Below, in pieces: positions 1-4,860 of a stretch of DNA of 5,471 bases (the first letter of the stretch is position 1; every line of letters begins with the position of its first letter). Both the position numbers and the translations under genes were made by a program. The notes under the pieces are model-generated. The model had not been told where the DNA came from. It did not search any database and saw only the letters and a program-made list of their open reading frames with translations. Origin of the DNA: Methylothermaceae bacterium (GTDB lineage: Bacteria; Pseudomonadota; Gammaproteobacteria; Methylococcales; Methylothermaceae); NCBI GenBank assembly GCA_027024125.1, contig JALVSV010000181.1, positions 1 through 5,471 of the forward strand. Direction: 5' to 3'.

Positions 1-375
1 CGTTACGGGTACGAACGTAGCCGGGTCGATCTGCTGCTGGAGGTGCGGGGGAGACCTGCCTGTTTTGTTGAAGTGAAGAATGTCACCCTGGTTGATAAGA
101 GTATTGCAATGTTTCCCGATGCAGTCAGTGTGAGGGGGCAGAAGCATCTGCGGGAGCTGATTCAAGTGGTCAGGCAAGGGGGACGCGCCGTCATTTTTTT
201 CTGCATTCAGCGAAGCGATGTCACAAAGATGATACCTGCAGACGCCATCGATCCAGACTATGGACAACTGTTGCGTGAAGCAGTGAGGTCGGGGGTCGAG
301 GCGCTGGCCTGGAAGGCTCGGGTGACACCCGGCGAGATCGTTTTGACTCAGGCCGTGCCGGTGATATGTTCCTAG
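1..375 (+). CDS. sfsA: SfsA-family protein (sugar fermentation stimulation protein), 3' part only
   Basis: The frame is open from base 1 and ends at TAG 373-375, so 124 C-terminal residues are visible of a protein that is usually about 230-240 residues. Recognised family motifs are SRVDLLL (residues 7-13 of the fragment), CFVEVKNVTL (21-30), FPDAVSVRGQKHLRELIQV, a FFCIQRSDV strand and a GVEALAW segment near the end. The Asp of SRVD and the E-V-K of FVEVKN match the acidic and lysine positions of the PD-(D/E)XK nuclease-like core that is known for SfsA proteins. The E. coli protein was described as a DNA-binding factor that stimulates maltose metabolism, but its exact role is unsettled. An internal GTG at 43 is not the start, because conserved SfsA sequence lies upstream of it. 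The gene is co-oriented with the cyclase gene, 130 bases away, so they need not share a transcript. Confidence 0.93.
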   Translation, partial: RYGYERSRVDLLLEVRGRPACFVEVKNVTLVDKSIAMFPDAVSVRGQKHLRELIQVVRQGGRAVIFFCIQRSDVTKMIPADAIDPDYGQLLREAVRSGVEALAWKARVTPGEIVLTQAVPVICS

Positions 376-419
376 TGCGAAGTCGGTATCATTTCTTCAG
401 GCAATTCTATTCCATGATT

Positions 420-435
420 GAACCAATGATGGTTC
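420..435. repeat. Short perfect inverted repeat upstream of the diguanylate cyclase gene
   Basis: GAACCA and TGGTTC form 6-bp arms around an ATGA loop, in the 130-base gap between sfsA and the cyclase gene and about 70 bases before its start codon. No T-run follows, so it does not look like a terminator for sfsA. It could be an operator, but a 6-bp arm can occur by chance and no promoter is clear beside it. Confidence 0.3.
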
Positions 436-505
436 GGGGCGTCTCCACAAGAGCGGAAAAATGTCGTAAGAGTGTTTTTGGGGAAGAAGGCATGCGGAGA
501 ATACG

Positions 506-1477
506 ATGGCCATATTGATTGTGGATGACGACCAGGACCTTGGCAGGTTGGTCAGTATGCGCCTGGATTCGGAAGGTTATGAGACCCTGGTGGCGCGTTA
601 CGCAAAGGATGCCTTCAAAATTCTGGGGCTCGATGGCACGGCCGATTGTCCACAAGTCGAGTTGGTCTTACTCGATGTTTTGTTGCCGGACTATTCGGGC
701 ATCGATGCGTGCCGCCGCATCAGTTCGGATCCACGGACCTGTGACGTTCCTGTGATCATGATGACCGGCAGCAATGATGAAATGCACCTTCAGCAGGCTT
801 TTGACGCAGGCGCCATAGATTACATCGAAAAGCCTTTCAAAGGCATGGAACTGCTGGCCAGGATCCGCTCGGCTCTGCGCCTCAAGGAGGAAATTGCGTC
901 CCGAAAACGGCAGGCGCTTGAACTGGAGAATGTCGCCAATCAACTCAAAGAGGCCAATGAAAGGCTTCGTCAATTGTCCTTTCACGACTCCCTGACCGGC
1001 CTCCACAACCGCCGTTATTTCGACGATTTTCTGGAAAGGGAATTCAAGCGTGCCCAACGCAGCAAAAATGCGATTGCGCTGATTATGATCGATATCGACT
1101 ATTTCAAGAGGTACAACGACCGTTTTGGTCACCAGGCCGGGGATGAATGCCTGCGTCAGATAGCCGCCACCTTTGCCCTGGTGGTGCATCGCTCTCATGA
1201 CCTGGTGGCCAGGTATGGTGGGGAGGAATTCGCCGTGGTGCTTCCCGATACCAATAACGCGGGTGGCCTGGCAGTTGCCGAGAACTTGCGCAGCAAGGTG
1301 GCAGATCTAAAGATCACGCATCCCGATTCCCCTTTCGGCTATGTCACCATCAGTGCAGGGGTCGCTGCAGCAGTTCCCGCACCCGACTCCCATTCGCATC
1401 AATTGATCGAGTTGGCAGATGCCGCACTCTATCACTCCAAGCGTGCCGGCCGGAATCGGGTCAGCGTCGCAGCCTGA
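506..1477 (+). CDS. Response regulator with C-terminal GGDEF domain (diguanylate cyclase, single REC, WspR-like layout)
   Basis: This is a cytoplasmic two-component output protein of 323 residues that should make cyclic di-GMP from two GTP when its receiver is phosphorylated. The REC domain spans about residues 1-122. It has the acidic pocket D7-D9, phospho-acceptor D57 (LLDVLLPDYSG), T87 (MMTGS) and K109 (EKPF). A charged, heptad-like linker at about 125-157 is probably a coiled-coil dimer stalk. The GGDEF domain spans about 158-320, with DSLTGLHNRR at 161-170, the metal-binding segment IDIDYFKRYND and an intact active-site GGEEF at 238-242. The RxxD inhibitory-site motif (R229, D232) lies five residues before GGEEF, so feedback inhibition by product is expected. 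The ATG at 506 is preceded by GGAGA at 496-500. No transmembrane segment and no EAL domain are present. No partner histidine kinase is visible in the window, so the input signal is unknown. Confidence 0.95.
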   Translation: MAILIVDDDQDLGRLVSMRLDSEGYETLVARYAKDAFKILGLDGTADCPQVELVLLDVLLPDYSGIDACRRISSDPRTCDVPVIMMTGSNDEMHLQQAFDAGAIDYIEKPFKGMELLARIRSALRLKEEIASRKRQALELENVANQLKEANERLRQLSFHDSLTGLHNRRYFDDFLEREFKRAQRSKNAIALIMIDIDYFKRYNDRFGHQAGDECLRQIAATFALVVHRSHDLVARYGGEEFAVVLPDTNNAGGLAVAENLRSKVADLKITHPDSPFGYVTISAGVAAAVPAPDSHSHQLIELADAALYHSKRAGRNRVSVAA

Positions 1478-1814
1478 GGGGTTCACCCAGGAATTCTATC
1501 CCTGCCCAGCCATCTTTCATGAAGGTCCGGATGTTACGGTGGTCGTTGCCTTGCGGATGGGACAAGACATGGCGATAGTGTTCACCGAACAACGTCAGGG
1601 TCTCCTGCTCTGAGAAGCCGTGCATTCTGGCAAAGGCGAATATCTTGCAGGATCCTTCGTTTTCTCCTGCCTGGTTGACGAAGCGGCGATCTCCCAGCCC
1701 ATTGGCAAAGGTGCAAGGGGTGTATTCGTAATGGGAATCGATGACGGCCAGGATGGTGGCAAAATCCGGTGATTCTCCACTACGTAGTCTGGTGATCAGT
1801 TCGTTTGGATTCAT
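1461..1814 (-). CDS. HopJ-family protein (annotated as HopJ type III effector family)
   Basis: This small protein of 117 residues is close to the usual family length. Family-typical segments are the ILAVIDSHYEYTPCTFANG region (21-39), NQAGENEGSCKIFAFARMHG (47-65), TLTLFGEHYRHVL (73-84) and DHRNIRTFMKDGWAGIEF (91-108). The family is named after a Pseudomonas syringae Hop protein. However, close relatives are common in free-living proteobacteria without type III secretion, so an effector role should not be assumed and the molecular function is unknown. I chose the ATG at 1814. A TTG at 1823 overlapping the upstream stop codon would add three residues (MTT), and neither start has a strong ribosome binding site. 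The gene follows the isochorismatase-family gene by 5 bases and is very likely co-transcribed and translationally coupled with it. Its last 17 bases overlap the convergent cyclase gene. Confidence 0.88.
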   Translation of the reverse strand: MNPNELITRLRSGESPDFATILAVIDSHYEYTPCTFANGLGDRRFVNQAGENEGSCKIFAFARMHGFSEQETLTLFGEHYRHVLSHPQGNDHRNIRTFMKDGWAGIEFLGEPLRLRR

Positions 1815-1819
1815 GGTGG

Positions 1820-2386
1820 TCAACGTATCAGTTGGGCCAGCTGTTTGAACTGCGGATGATCGGCATCACGCAACCATTCGAACAGGACCGATTCCCCCGA
1901 CAGGACCACGATTCCAGCCTGGCGCATTCTTTCCAGGGCATAGATCTTATGCTCAGGCTTTCTCGAACAGACTGCGTCCTCGACCACGAAGACCTGGTGG
2001 TCTTGGTCCTGCAACGCGAAGGCCGTCTGCAACACGCACACGTGGGTTTCCTGGCCGGTCAACAAAATCTGGTTCCTGCCTGTTTGCACCAATGCCTGGT
2101 CAAAACCCTCAGCACCGGTGCAGGAAAAACAGATCTTGGGCAGGGGTGTCACATCGGCCGGCAGATGGTCTGCGACCTCCAAACAGGTGGCGCCAAGCCC
2201 GGTGGGATATTGTTCGGTGGCCAGAACCGGAACACGGAGGGCTGAAGCCGCCTGTAGCAGCATGGCAGTGGTGGCGAACATCTGTTCACGCTCTCCTTCA
2301 GGCATGGCCTCCGCCAGGCGGGGCTGGATATCGATCACGACCAGCACACTACGGTCGCGGTCGCACAGCTGGGGAGGCAAAGTCAT
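1820..2386 (-). CDS. Isochorismatase-family cysteine hydrolase
   Basis: This is a soluble alpha/beta hydrolase of 188 residues from the chosen start. It has the three catalytic positions of the family: D19 (LVVIDIQ), K84 (PLPKICFSC) and the nucleophile C117 (GQETHVCV). Length and ending (SVLFEWLRDADHPQFKQLAQLI) fit the stand-alone subfamily related to YcaC and mammalian ISOC proteins rather than the isochorismatase of siderophore synthesis, and no siderophore genes are nearby. The true substrate cannot be inferred; related enzymes act on amides, nicotinamide or isochorismate. I chose the ATG at 2386 because AGAAGAG lies just upstream and because the family begins shortly before the first beta strand. 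An upstream in-frame ATG at 2437 would add 17 residues with no homology-like character. It is the first gene of a two-gene leftward unit with the HopJ-family gene. Confidence 0.92.
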   Translation of the reverse strand: MTLPPQLCDRDRSVLVVIDIQPRLAEAMPEGEREQMFATTAMLLQAASALRVPVLATEQYPTGLGATCLEVADHLPADVTPLPKICFSCTGAEGFDQALVQTGRNQILLTGQETHVCVLQTAFALQDQDHQVFVVEDAVCSRKPEHKIYALERMRQAGIVVLSGESVLFEWLRDADHPQFKQLAQLIR

Positions 2387-2493
2387 TTTTTCTCTTCTAT
2401 TTGCAGTTGGAGGCAATTCAATTTGAATCCAGCTCATTCTACCAGACCGGATGACAGGTTTTCCCCCTTCGGTTTGAAATGGCTAAAGCTCCT

Positions 2494-2546
2494 TCATCTA
2501 TTCAAGTCGAAGCAGGTGTTCTGCTTCGAAAACACCATGAATACTT
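2494..2546 (+). repeat. Direct repeat A, copy 1
   Basis: This unit runs from TCATCTATTCA to TGAATACTT and recurs 256 bases downstream with one single-base indel. The two copies share the exact 11-mer TCATCTATTCA and the exact 13-mer TCTGCTTCGAAAA (2520-2532 here). Inside this copy CGAAGCAG and CTGCTTCG (2508-2528) form a perfect 8-bp stem around GTGTT. In copy 2 the left arm of that stem has been replaced. Confidence 0.75.
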
Positions 2547-2560
2547 TCTTGCTGCGCAAT

Positions 2561-2634
2561 CCTGCTGTGCAGGAGAGTCCTGCCCAAACTTTCCTGTTCG
2601 GGCGCTCGCCCGGCGGTGAAAGTCCACTGGACTT
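2561..2634. repeat. Cluster of short hairpins
   Basis: Three compact inverted repeats lie within 75 bases. CCTGC/GCAGG with a TGT loop is at 2561-2573. CGGGCG/CGCCCG with a CT loop is at 2599-2612. The perfect odd palindrome AAGTCCACTGGACTT is at 2620-2634. Each is short, but their density is far above what the coding regions of the window show. They appear to be the continuation of repeat A copy 1, in the place where copy 2 carries its GC-rich central hairpin. Confidence 0.55.
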
Positions 2635-2636
2635 GA

Positions 2637-2658
2637 TGAACCACTTCCCTGTGGTTCA
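2637..2658. repeat. 8-bp hairpin with TTCCCT loop
   Basis: TGAACCAC and GTGGTTCA form a perfect 8-bp stem around the loop TTCCCT. The same six-base loop caps the unrelated GC-rich stem at 2818-2837, so loop sequence is conserved while stem sequence changes. This suggests members of one dispersed hairpin family. Confidence 0.65.
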
Positions 2659-2698
2659 CCCCGTTGGGGCCAGCCTGCGGCTGTTCAAATTTGTTCCC

Positions 2699-2710
2699 GA
2701 CAAATTTGTC
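2699..2710. repeat. 12-bp perfect palindrome GACAAATTTGTC
   Basis: This is a perfect 12-bp palindrome. Its 8-bp core CAAATTTG also occurs at 2686-2693, so the two cores can pair with each other around TTCCCGA or act as two direct sites. It may be a protein binding site or another degenerate hairpin of the tract. Confidence 0.4.
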
Positions 2711-2749
2711 GGTCCGGGCTCGCCCCTGTAGGCTCCCGCCAGGGCCCCG

Positions 2750-2803
2750 TCATCTATTCATGCCGGGGCGGGTGGTCTGCTTCGAAAAACGCCGTGAATA
2801 CTT
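2750..2803 (+). repeat. Direct repeat A, copy 2
   Basis: This is the second copy of the unit at 2494-2546, starting TCATCTATTCA (2750-2760), with the shared TCTGCTTCGAAAA at 2776-2788. Its 3' part merges into the left arm and centre of the long inverted repeat at 2765-2864. Confidence 0.75.
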
Positions 2804-2864
2804 CCCTGTAGGCTCCACGCCGGCTTCCCTGCCGGCGAGGCTTTCGAATCAGACCACCCGCCCC
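2765..2864. repeat. 100-bp palindromic element: 23-bp arms enclosing a GC-rich hairpin
   Basis: Arm 2765-2787 pairs with arm 2842-2864 in 22 of 23 positions. The outer 15 bases (GGGGCGGGTGGTCTG against CAGACCACCCGCCCC) match perfectly, and there is one mismatch at 2780/2849. The centre holds CGCCGGC/GCCGGCG (2818-2837) with loop TTCCCT, preceded by a second TTCCCTG at 2802-2808 and the phrase CTGTAGGCTCC. The whole can fold as a long two-tier stem. From memory, GTGAATAC..CCCTGTAGGCTC-type intergenic repeats are scattered through several gammaproteobacterial genomes. That fits a mobile, non-coding palindromic (REP/MITE-like) element, but the family assignment is inference. Confidence 0.75.
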
Positions 2865-2903
2865 TTCAATCAGTCCTTTACGTGTTTAGATGACGTGGTC
2901 CTG
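2865..2903 (+). repeat. Direct repeat B, copy 1
   Basis: This unit begins TTCAATCAGTCCTT, immediately after the right arm of the palindromic element, and ends with ATGACGTGGTCCTG (2890-2903). The 14-mer recurs exactly at 2962-2975. Confidence 0.65.
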
Positions 2904-2925
2904 AGGCACCCGCCCTCCCTGCCTT

Positions 2926-2975
2926 TTTAATCAATCCTTCCATGTGATTTTATATGGTTCAATGACGTGGTCCTG
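2926..2975 (+). repeat. Direct repeat B, copy 2
   Basis: This second copy has TTAATCAATCCTT aligned to TTCAATCAGTCCTT of copy 1, then an interior about 10 bases longer, then the exact 14-mer ATGACGTGGTCCTG at 2962-2975. It ends about 40 bases from the tesA stop codon. Confidence 0.65.
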
Positions 2976-3016
2976 CTGGAATGGCACATAGCAACAACAA
3001 GGCGGTTCGTCTTCAA

Positions 3017-3661
3017 CTACTTGTTGCTGCCCATGTCCTGACTTGACTGCTGGACCGATTGATCGGGTATGTTCGTTAAGGCTTCTGCGATCCTCCGGGC
3101 CAGGATGGGCTGGGCCTGGAGGTTGGGATGGATTCCATCGTCCTGCATCAGATTGGCATCGAGCGCCACTCCATCAAGAAAGAAGGGTACGAAGCCGACC
3201 TGATAGCGCTTGGCCAGACGGTGATACACCGCTTCGAACCGCCGGGAAAACTGCGGTCCGTAATTGCTTGGGATCTTCATCCCAAGCAGGAGGATTCTGG
3301 CACCTGAAGTCTGTGACAGCTCTATCATCGAAGCAAGGTTCCTCTCCATTTGCGGTGGGAGAATACCTCTCAAACCGTCGTTTCCTCCCAGCTCCAGGAT
3401 GACTATATCCGGTCTGTGGGTTTCCAGGAGCCCAGGCAGGCGTCTGAGCCCTCCGGCGCTGGTTTCCCCGCTGATGCTGGCGTTGACAATCGTGACTGCT
3501 TTGTGTTCTTTTTTAAGCTGCTTCTCCAGCAATGACACCCAGCCCTGATCCAGAGGAATGCCGTGGGCCGCGCTGAGACTGTCACCAAGGACCAGAATGG
3601 TGAGGGCCGATGCGGGCCAAGGCAACAGAATACACAAAACGAATAGACCGATTCTCATCAT
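3017..3661 (-). CDS. tesA: TesA-type SGNH hydrolase (acyl-CoA thioesterase I / lysophospholipase / arylesterase), exported
   Basis: This is a 214-residue protein that begins with a signal peptide, MMRIGLFVLCILLPWPASA (1-19), with likely cleavage after ASA, so it acts in the periplasm. The four SGNH blocks are intact: GDSLS with nucleophile S28; NASISGETSAGG with G65; GGND with N94; and DGIHP with D175 and H178. E. coli TesA hydrolyses long-chain acyl thioesters, lysophospholipids and aryl esters, and the same broad esterase activity is expected here. The ATG at 3661 is chosen because GGAG lies 9 bases upstream and because it places the signal peptide at the N-terminus; the reading frame extends upstream to 3730 without homology. 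The gene is divergent from ybbA, as in E. coli, with about 50 bases between the starts that must hold both promoters. The C-terminal tail (about 199-214) is Gln/Ser-rich and dispensable-looking. Confidence 0.94.
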   Translation of the reverse strand: MMRIGLFVLCILLPWPASALTILVLGDSLSAAHGIPLDQGWVSLLEKQLKKEHKAVTIVNASISGETSAGGLRRLPGLLETHRPDIVILELGGNDGLRGILPPQMERNLASMIELSQTSGARILLLGMKIPSNYGPQFSRRFEAVYHRLAKRYQVGFVPFFLDGVALDANLMQDDGIHPNLQAQPILARRIAEALTNIPDQSVQQSSQDMGSNK

Positions 3662-3712
3662 GTTTCCAAACTCCAGGCAGAGATTTTCCGTTCGGTGGCG
3701 ATCGTGAACGCA

Positions 3713-4360
3713 ATGATCGTGACAGAGCATCTTAATAAATCTGTGGCAATCTCGGATAGTCGGCTGGATATTCTGGTCGATGTGAATTTGACCATCGGAC
3801 TGGGTGAAAGTGTCGCCGTGGTGGGGGTTTCGGGGTCGGGTAAGTCCACTTTGTTGAGCCTTCTGGCCGGACTGGATCTGCCGACATCGGGTAGGGTTTT
3901 ACTCGAGGGGCACCCTCTGAACGAGTTGGACGAGGATGGAAGGGCCGAACTGCGTGGTCGCATGGTCGGTTTCGTCTTTCAATCGTTTCAACTGCTGCCC
4001 AGCCTCACGGCTCTGGAGAACGTGATGTTGCCTCTGGAACTCAAAGGGGTGCGGCTGGCCAGTGAGAGGGCCAGAGACATGTTGGAACGGGTCGGGCTCG
4101 GACACCGCCTCAAGCACCATCCCCGGCAACTGTCGGGAGGGGAACAGCAGCGGGTGGCGCTTGCGCGTGCCTTCGTGACCGAACCCAGGATCCTGTTTGC
4201 CGACGAACCCACTGGGAATCTGGACCGAAGGACCGGCCGGCAGGTGATCGATTTGTTGTTCGAGCTTAACCGGCTTCATTCGACCACTCTGGTGTTGGTG
4301 ACCCATGACGAGGGGTTGGCGGGGAGGTGTGGTTTACTTCGCCCCTGCGGCAGTGGATAA
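3713..4360 (+). CDS. ybbA: YbbA-type ABC transporter ATP-binding protein, C-terminal end apparently lost
   Basis: This is the cytoplasmic ATPase subunit of an FtsX/MacB-type export system that in E. coli is paired with the permease YbbP. From the ATG at 3713 it has 215 residues, with Walker A GVSGSGKST (38-46), Q-loop Q90 (FVFQSF), signature LSGGEQ (140-145), Walker B ILFADEP (160-166), D-loop GNLD (168-171) and H-loop H198 (VTHD). Similarity to YbbA is strong up to LAGRC (202-206). The last nine residues, GLLRPCGSG before TAA 4358-4360, do not resemble the normal ending, which should continue some 10-20 residues, and no permease gene follows. I read this as truncation at a junction. Starts at GTG 3695 or GTG 3704 are possible in the same frame; none has a strong ribosome binding site. 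The ATP-binding machinery is complete, but without a permease it would have no obvious partner here. Confidence 0.9.
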   Translation: MIVTEHLNKSVAISDSRLDILVDVNLTIGLGESVAVVGVSGSGKSTLLSLLAGLDLPTSGRVLLEGHPLNELDEDGRAELRGRMVGFVFQSFQLLPSLTALENVMLPLELKGVRLASERARDMLERVGLGHRLKHHPRQLSGGEQQRVALARAFVTEPRILFADEPTGNLDRRTGRQVIDLLFELNRLHSTTLVLVTHDEGLAGRCGLLRPCGSG

Positions 4361-4370
4361 TCAACATAGT
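4325..4370. other. Probable recombination or assembly junction
   Basis: On the left, YbbA homology ends at about 4328-4345. On the right, an S24 domain frame is open from 4370 with no start codon. Codon usage and base composition also change across this point. Two stops, TAA 4358-4360 and TAG 4367-4369, lie in the frame shared by both broken genes, so no fusion protein is made. I see no target-site duplication, inverted-repeat terminus or tRNA end that would identify the mechanism. The exact breakpoint is uncertain by about 40 bases. Confidence 0.6.
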
Positions 4371-4849
4371 TCTTCTGCTTTGAAGAAGAACAACAACCCG
4401 AGTGGGACAAAAACGCCAGCTTTGTTAAGGGAAAGGTCATTCCCATTCCTATCTACGGCGAGGCTCAGGCCGGGAGTTTTGGAGGGTATGCTTCTCCCAC
4501 TCCGGAGCAGTATTTCCCTACTCCAGACGTAATGCTTAAAGGTCTCCCGCCTGAGAGAGTCTTCTGGATAAGAGTAGAGGGAGACTCAATGCGTCCTATG
4601 TTCCAGCCGGGAGACCTCGTGTTAGTAGCGGATCCTTCCTGGTATGAGGTTAAGGAGGGAGCTCCCGTTGTGGCTGTGAATGGGGACGGGGAACTCACGG
4701 TTAAATATTATCATCACGATAGAAAGAACAAAGTAATAATCCTTGAGCCTGCTAACCCTGCCTATAAGCCGATTGTGATACCGGAGAACAAGCTCCACGA
4801 GAGTGAGGTTCTGTTCTTTCCGATAATTGCGCATACAAAGGTGTTTTGA
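4370..4849 (+). CDS. S24 (LexA/CI-type) self-cleaving repressor, 5'-truncated: catalytic domain without DNA-binding domain
   Basis: The open frame encodes 159 residues of a phage-type repressor or LexA-like protein. Visible are the linker and cleavage region PIPIYGEAQAGS, with the expected A34-G35 scissile bond; EGDSMRPMFQPGDLV, with nucleophile S73; and ELTVKYYH, with the general base K112. A normal S24 C-terminal strand set ends at TGA 4847-4849. In intact relatives an N-terminal helix-turn-helix domain of roughly 60-100 residues precedes this; here it is missing. No ATG, GTG or TTG occurs in frame before ATG 4532, which lies after the cleavage site and has no ribosome binding site. A product from 4532 (105 residues) would keep S73 and K112 but have no cleavage site and no DNA binding. 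It is therefore a gene remnant or the 3' half of a gene cut by an assembly join. An intact version would be expected to lose repression upon RecA-dependent DNA damage signalling. Confidence 0.85.
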   Translation, partial: FFCFEEEQQPEWDKNASFVKGKVIPIPIYGEAQAGSFGGYASPTPEQYFPTPDVMLKGLPPERVFWIRVEGDSMRPMFQPGDLVLVADPSWYEVKEGAPVVAVNGDGELTVKYYHHDRKNKVIILEPANPAYKPIVIPENKLHESEVLFFPIIAHTKVF

Positions 4850-4860
4850 GGGGGGAATAG

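Larger units (their letters stand above)
2387..3016. other. Gene-free repeat tract between tesA and the isochorismatase-family gene
   Basis: These roughly 630 bases lie 3' of tesA and 5' of the isochorismatase-family gene, which are both leftward. The frames open here (for example 2423-2731 and 2664-2930, +) translate to low-information, Pro/Phe/Arg-rich sequence that simply reads through hairpins, so I do not call a gene. The tract holds many inverted repeats, two families of imperfect direct repeats and a 12-bp palindrome, listed separately. The promoter of the isochorismatase/HopJ unit must lie in its left part, but I could not place it. No hairpin is followed by a T-run on the minus strand, so I call no terminator for tesA. 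Confidence 0.7.

Noticed and set aside
407..1198. Minus-strand open frames 407-655 and 668-1198 opposite the diguanylate cyclase gene
   Set aside because: They are antisense to a well-supported REC-GGDEF coding sequence with all key motifs, as expected for shadows in GC-rich DNA.
2765..2864. Long inverted repeat as a factor-independent terminator for tesA
   Set aside because: No T-run follows the stem on the minus strand, and the 54-base centre with its own hairpin is not typical of a terminator.
2423..2930. Open frames 2423-2731 and 2664-2930 on the plus strand
   Set aside because: They read through the hairpins and direct repeats, have no ribosome binding site or recognisable domain, and show no sign of coding periodicity; an explanation as repeat DNA is sufficient.
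2494..2975. Repeat tract as a CRISPR array
   Set aside because: The repeats are only two imperfect copies per family, with irregular spacing and self-structured interiors, and no cas gene is present.
3661..3713. Specific -35/-10 boxes in the tesA-ybbA divergent gap
   Set aside because: Promoters must be in or near this gap, but I found no pair of boxes with proper spacing that stood out from background on either strand.
3899..4306. Minus-strand open frames opposite ybbA and plus-strand frames opposite tesA and the isochorismatase-family gene
   Set aside because: All lie antisense to or out of frame with genes whose catalytic motifs are intact, and none has a plausible domain of its own.
4305..4532. 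Plus-strand open frame spanning the junction (75 codons)
   Set aside because: It crosses from ybbA into the S24 region out of frame with both. I considered whether it holds a frameshifted N-terminal part of the repressor, but it shows no helix-turn-helix pattern and its first part is clearly an out-of-frame reading of ybbA.
4370..4849. Chromosomal lexA gene
   Set aside because: The GEAQAGS cleavage region is also compatible with LexA-like proteins, but the phage-type linker, the AT-rich gene following it and the missing N-terminus make a phage-type repressor more likely; with no DNA-binding domain present the distinction cannot be settled here.
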